Source: Bicyclus anynana (lineage: Eukaryota; Arthropoda; Insecta; Lepidoptera; Nymphalidae). Taken from it: a DNA stretch of 64,000 nt. A program made the position numbers and the translations under genes. The notes under the pieces are model-generated. The model was given only the letters and a program-made list of their open reading frames with translations, ran no database searches and was not told the DNA's origin. The stretch spans positions 357,501-421,500 of the forward strand of contig NC_069096.1 in assembly GCF_947172395.1 (NCBI RefSeq). Reading direction: 5' to 3'. Below are positions 59,550 through 64,000 of the stretch, piece by piece (position 1 is the first letter of the stretch; each line of letters begins with the position of its first letter).

Positions 59550-62500
59550 CTGCGGGGAGGCTCTGGTCACTAACGGCCGGCGCAGGCTAGCAGTCAGATA
59601 CACTAGCTTTGACACTTCGACGAAGTCCAGAAGATAACCTCTTTTTTTATAATTACGTGTGATGTCACGCAAAGAAAATAAAATCTTTTTAACAAAAAAA
59701 GTATTCAAAATTGGTTAAGAAATGATGAAGTTCTGAGGTAATAAACGTTAAAAAACGTTATATATATAATACGCGTCGAATAGAGAACCTTCTTAAGTCG
59801 GTTAATTACACAAAATAGACAAAAAGTAGATGGTTTATGATTGCAGTGTAGTGAGATATCAATGACGTCTCGCGACGAATTGAAGTGAGCCGAGTAGTGC
59901 AGCTAGGAACTTCGTGTTCGATTTTCGGATCGTTTTTAGTCCTTAGACGCAAAAATCGTCAACGATCGGAAGTTGAGCGAGCGAGCGAAACGAAGTTTGT
60001 GCCTACACTATCGTATTCAATCAATGGTGTTCTTATCGGCGACACCAGGTCGGCTGGTGACACGTACCGTTTGCTCTCGAAGCCGTTCCCGCGGCGGTAG
60101 GTGGCGAAGTGGCCGGACTTGGGCCCGCCCACGTGCACCACCACGGCCAGCAGGCGGAACAGCGCGCGCTCGTCGCCCGCCGCGCCCGCCGCCGCGTTCA
60201 GCACCGACAGGCTGCCGCGCAGCCGCCCCTCGCCCATCAGCGACACCAAGTCCGGCTGGACAACACACTTTGCTTCAAATGTGAGACTAACTCAGCCAAA
60301 AGAAACGTTTAAAACGACTTTATCTAGAGTTCATTTCTTAGACTTTAAAAATAGAACAAAAAAAGATCGATTTACACAAAACATCTACAACTGCAGCTTT
60401 TCTTGATGAATACTGTTTACCAATAAAGTAATTAGAAATGAAGGTAGAAAATGCATATCATTTCATAACTTATTTATTTTAAATTATGTATTGCTTGTTT
60501 ATAAAATGTTATATAAAATATATTAATCATATCTAACAGTTCTAAGCTTATTTATCAAATTTATTTTCATTAATTTAAAAACAAGTTAATTATAAATATT
60601 ATTAGGTATGAAATGATTAGTGATTTATACCCTCATTTTTAATTAGTTTGTTGGTAAACAGAACATCAAGAAAGGCTGTAGACTGCCCTGTTCACCCGCT
60701 TGCCCCCAACAATTGCACGCACCTGCGGGCGCTGCTGCGCGGCGTAGGGCGCCATGCACAGCGTCTCGGGGAAGGCCACGTGCTCGCCGCGCTTGCTGGG
60801 CCCGCCGCCGCGCCACTCCACGCGCGCCACCTGCAGCACCAGGCACCGCGGCAACTGCCACACACCGTTCATTTGAGTTTACCGATTGTGAAACTGTTTG
60901 GGATGGAGATGATAGGTGTGAAGCTGCAACAGCAAATTGCATCCTCCGATTTTGTTACATTCGTTTGTTTAGATTGACATCTAGTATTAGTGCTAATTTT
61001 AAACACATAAATTTAATATGTTCAGGTTATACCGAATATTGCGTTTTCCGTTTTCACAACATTTGCAAGATTATATTACCACGCAGACAGCAGGCGATCA
61101 GTCCGCGCTGGCTGTTGTCTGGGTCACATAGTTTACAAGTAAATGCAGCACACTTAATCTGTGAGGACTCTCAAAGACTAAGACATGTAAGGTGTGGTGA
61201 ATCGTGCTTGTTACTGGCAAACTGTTTGAAGGACTGAACATGTCACCGACAACTCTCACATTTTTGTCGTTCAAAAATTCCCTACAGGGACTTTTTAAAA
61301 AGTGGGTCCAAAATGTGTTCCTCTAGATGCACCGCTGACCTTGCCGAAGTTGACGGTGCGGATGTGCTTGGTGTAGGCGCGCTCGCTGGCGTCCTCCGGG
61401 CAGCACTTGCTGCAGCGCACGCCCTTCACCATCTCCGGCGCCGTGAACGCGCGCAGCAGCCCTGCGCACACACACGTAATACATGGCTAACCTACTCATG
61501 GGAACGGGAAAATTAAAAATATCAATATTCATGTCGCGACAATACACCTAAATAAGCGTCGATTTTTGTTTAATAAAACAGTATATAGAAGTTCAGCTGT
61601 AGTGGGAGGACGCTGATGCACTGTATCATAGGTATGCAGGTCTTGCATTGTTTCATTTTTGGTTAAAAAGTATCTCCTCTGTTATTATAGTGTTGATTGT
61701 TTATACGCACCAGACAAGCTGAAGCTGCCCGTCAGCCCCGTGCTGGCGTTAGCCATCGACAGCGTTATGCTATCGAACTTGTCGTAGCGGATCGGACTCT
61801 GAAATGGACATGGTATCTTTAAAAAAATTGAAACCGGTATGAACAGCTAGATGACAGTTCTAGAATCAACTAGATGTTTTTATACAAATTATGCACATGT
61901 TAAACCACCTTTTTTATTTCACCTATATTTATGTACACTTGTGTAGAACATTTACCCACGTTTTATTTCAGTAGTAGCATCAGTATTCATTGGTACACAA
62001 AACAGTATAGTATTTGTGTGCTACGTAGGTATCAATGAGCACATACAGCTGAGCAGTGTATGACACATATTATCTCAGCTCTATGGTGAATGTTATTCAT
62101 GTTAATTAAAAAACTCACGTAACATCAGGATATGCCAAACTAGTTTCGAACCCATACGGGTCTCTTAGTCATGAGCTAGTTCATGGAACGCGACGCGAGT
62201 CAAACTATCTCTTTTCTCTTTTTTTAATGAAATGTACATTTCAAGAAATTAAACATCACGTGTCTCAAGCGGTCAAGGAAATACATGATGACGAAACCTG
62301 CATACCTGAGACTTTTCTTAATTTTCTACTTTTGTGAAGACTGCCAATCCTCATTGGGCCAGTGTGGTGGGCTGTTGGCCTAACCCCTCTCATTCTGAGA
62401 GGAGAATCGTTCTCTGCAGTGAGCCGAATATGGGTTGATAATGATGATGATGGTGATGATGATGTTAGAAAGTAAACAGAAATTGCACGTGTTTGCACAC

Positions 62501-63426
62501 ACATTTGCACTATAATGTGACCTGCATAGCATTCTACCTTAGTGGAGCAGACGGTGCAGTGTGTCCGCGACGCGAGCGTGCCACGGGTGGGCGGGTAGGC
62601 GGGCGCGCGCGCCGGCGCCGCCGCCCAGCGCCGCCCCACCGAGCTCAGGTGGCAGAAGGAGCGCGACACGCCCTTGGTGAGGCGCATGGGCTCTGGAGGC
62701 GGATCATCTGAACAATAATTACCTAATCTTCATATGTTATTTCATCCAAATTGGTTTTAGGTGTAGCACCAAGCTTTTTTTAAGTCCACTCTTGTACAAA
62801 TGGTTTGAAACTGCTATAAGGTCAATCTTTCGTTAATGGGCGATGCTACAACTACATGTCGGTCAACTTCTTTTATCTCTGTGATTATATCAACATTTTT
62901 GACCCTGAGCGATGTGCATCTTTAACATCTAAAAAATTTTAACAGAATTGACCACACCATAATTTTTCATCATGTTACAATATCAGGACCATAAACATCG
63001 TTCACAATTTCAGCCGCTTGGCTGCCTTTTGAATTTGACACAATCACAATGACACAAAGACACAATCACAATGAGCATAAATATGAAATCATTGATGGAT
63101 CCTTTACGAGTTATCATTATCGTCAACATATCATTACAGCAATCTATCATAAAAAAATAGATTACTTTTTCCCCTACCTCATTCATAATATATTATTTTT
63201 TAAAAACACTGTTCTATTTCTAAATCCTATATAAATGATTTAAATAGAGGAATCTACCAGGGTCAGCCAGATCTGGTTCGCCGGGCGGGGCCGCAGAGGC
63301 AGGACGAGCGGGCCGCGCGGGCTCGTCGCGCAGGGACAGCGGCGCGGCGGGCGGCGAGGCGGGCGACGCCAGCGCCGACCATGCGCGCGCGCCGCCCAGT
63401 CCCAGGGCGTCCGACAGGCAGCCCGG
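59423..63426 (-). CDS. Usp30: USP30-type ubiquitin-specific protease (C-terminal half; 5' end outside window)
   Basis: Seven minus-strand exons: 63258-63426, 62538-62707, 61711-61798, 61340-61461, 60723-60854, 60068-60255, 59423-59549; all phases agree. Recognised by SPIRYDKFDSITLSM, GKLPRCLVLQVARVEW, GPSKRGEHVAFPE, LFRLLAVVVHVGGPKSGHF and SLQEVLRCAAYMLFYERLVD, which follow USP30 in order. USP30 is anchored in the mitochondrial outer membrane and removes ubiquitin from mitochondrial proteins, opposing Parkin-driven mitophagy. Zinc-ribbon CxxC pairs (CTVC, CSKC) are kept. The catalytic His is in KSGHF (60109-60111). Ser at 59534-59536 (YTSDT) fits the Cys-His-Ser triad peculiar to USP30. The Cys box and membrane anchor lie beyond the right edge. 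Confidence 0.93.
60068..60255 (-). CDS. Usp30: USP30-like exon f (catalytic histidine)
   Basis: Acceptor TTGTCCAG (ends 60256), donor AAACG|GTACGT at 60068, phase 2. Encodes LFRLLAVVVHVGGPKSGHFA and TYRRGNGFESK. The His-box SGHFATYRR carries the catalytic histidine. The joint to the previous exon leaves only a short linker where mammalian USP30 has a long Pro-rich one. Confidence 0.95.
60723..60854 (-). CDS. Usp30: USP30-like exon e
   Basis: Acceptor GTGTGGCAG (ends 60855), donor CCGCAG|GTGCGT at 60723, phase 0. LPRCLVLQVARVEWRGGGPS matches the LPxCLxxxxxR strand of USPs; then KRGEHVAFPETLCM and AQQRPQ. Confidence 0.92.
61340..61461 (-). CDS. Usp30: USP30-like exon d (second zinc-ribbon pair)
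   Basis: Acceptor TGCGCAG (ends 61462), donor GGCAAG|GTCAGC at 61340, phase 0. Encodes GLLRAFTAPEMVKGVRCSKC, then CPEDASERAYTKHIRTVNFGK. CSKC is the second CxxC. Confidence 0.9.
61711..61798 (-). CDS. Usp30: USP30-like exon c
   Basis: Acceptor CATTTCAG (ends 61799), donor TCTG|GTGCGT at 61711, phase 1. Encodes SPIRYDKFDSITLSMANAST then GLTGSFSLS, the conserved strand following the zinc ribbon in USP30. Confidence 0.9.
62340..62465 (+). repeat. LINE tail in USP30 intron, ending in (gat)n
   Basis: Contains ggcctaacccctctcattct then gagaggagaatcg and an end of (gat)n repeats, a widespread lepidopteran LINE 3' end. Lies in the intron between USP30 exons at 61798 and 62538. Confidence 0.5.
62538..62707 (-). 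CDS. Usp30: USP30-like exon b (first zinc-ribbon pair)
   Basis: Acceptor TTGTTCAG (ends 62708), donor ACTAAG|GTAGAA at 62538, phase 0. Contains GVSRSFCHLSSVG and GTLASRTHCTVCSTK; CTVC is the first CxxC of the USP finger. Confidence 0.85.
63258..63426 (-). CDS. Usp30: USP30-like exon a (linker)
   Basis: Acceptor TGTTCCAG (ends 63427), donor CCTG|GTAGAT at 63258, phase 1. Encodes PGCLSDALGLGGARAWSALA and an Ala/Pro-rich stretch, a poorly conserved insertion in the USP fold. First exon of the gene visible in the window. Confidence 0.7.
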
Positions 63427-64000
63427 CTGGAACAGTTGAAGCATTAATTAAACACTATTTGTTTATTTCAAGTCAAACTTAAAGTCAATAGGAATATTTG
63501 CTACTGTTTGTTAAAGATTTTTGTAAAAAAAAGTAATGATAATAAATAAGGGCAGAAACTTAAAATGAAAGCTGTGATCCAAATGCGCCTTGATCTGAGT
63601 AGAGCCCACAGCAAATTCAGCGGTGGCTTAATTACTTCCATATTCGTAAACATAACACAGGCTATGCTTAATTTGGGGTTAGATGCTGTATTGTGTAAAT
63701 TTATTAATTCTGTATGTGAATCGTCGAGCGAATACAGTTTTTGGAAGATTGACCTTCACTATTCTTTTTTCAAATAGCTTTTTCACGTTTGAGGATTGTA
63801 GTTTGACCTCTTAATCCCCTTCTGATGTCAACCCATCTCTAACACATTCATTTATTTATTCTATTTTATGAAAATTAAAGATAATAATAATAGAAGAACT
63901 AAGATAAGAAGCTAATGTTGCTTAAATATCATTTGCTTTGTCGTATCAGCGAATGATGATGATCATGATCATCAGAGAGTGGGGAATTGTCTATTTTCTT

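Noticed and set aside
59885..60312. Several plus-strand frames antisense to USP30 exons
   Set aside because: Arg/Pro/Ala-rich shadows of the GC-rich minus-strand coding exons.
1..64000. CRISPR arrays, operons, riboswitches, phage or plasmid features
   Set aside because: None are present; gene structure and repeats are those of an insect nuclear genome.

Overview
This window is insect nuclear DNA, almost certainly from a moth or butterfly. The genes are split by many GT-AG introns. The introns carry short repeats typical of lepidopteran genomes: a tRNA-headed SINE, LINE tails ending in (ATG)n, and the dispersed 'accgacttc...aagtcggt' family. No bacterial gene organisation is present. Coding sequences were assembled by hand from exon pieces; in every gene the reading phase carries through all proposed splice junctions.

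Region 1 (1-44369, + strand) is one very large gene that starts upstream of the window. It encodes a smoothelin-like cytoskeletal protein of about 4,370 residues within the window. The parts, in order, are: an enormous AT-rich Ser-Pro-rich disordered exon (192-7312); a first smoothelin-type helical segment split by a phase-0 intron; several small exons; a 17.3-kb intron (15103-32411); a second smoothelin-type segment split at the same place; a GC-rich, proline-rich exon (34493-37446); and a C-terminal calponin-homology (CH) domain encoded by three exons (39911-44369). The GC-rich exon can end the protein itself (stop at 37444-37446), splice onward through a strong internal donor, or be skipped. 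Two acceptors 2 nt apart at 37729/37731 fit the two splicing routes.

Region 2 (46893-50306, - strand) is a RING-CH (MARCH-type) membrane E3 ubiquitin ligase of about 315 residues. It converges on the smoothelin-like gene and diverges from the next gene. Region 3 (51017-52662, + strand) is eIF6, a complete two-exon gene of 245 residues. Region 4 (52663-59422) has no recognisable gene; it holds SINE copies, a perfect 36-bp inverted repeat and a MITE. Region 5 (59423-63426, - strand) is the 3' part of a USP30-type mitochondrial deubiquitinase. Its N-terminal half, including the catalytic cysteine, lies beyond the right edge.

The four genes do not form a pathway. Two of them (the MARCH ligase and USP30) are opposing types of ubiquitin enzyme about 9 kb apart; nothing in the sequence shows that this is more than coincidence. 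The most distinctive signals are the duplicated smoothelin module with a conserved intron position, the alternative C-termini, a 607-bp non-autonomous hAT-like element full of AACATCGATGTT palindromes, and several strong intronic hairpins.
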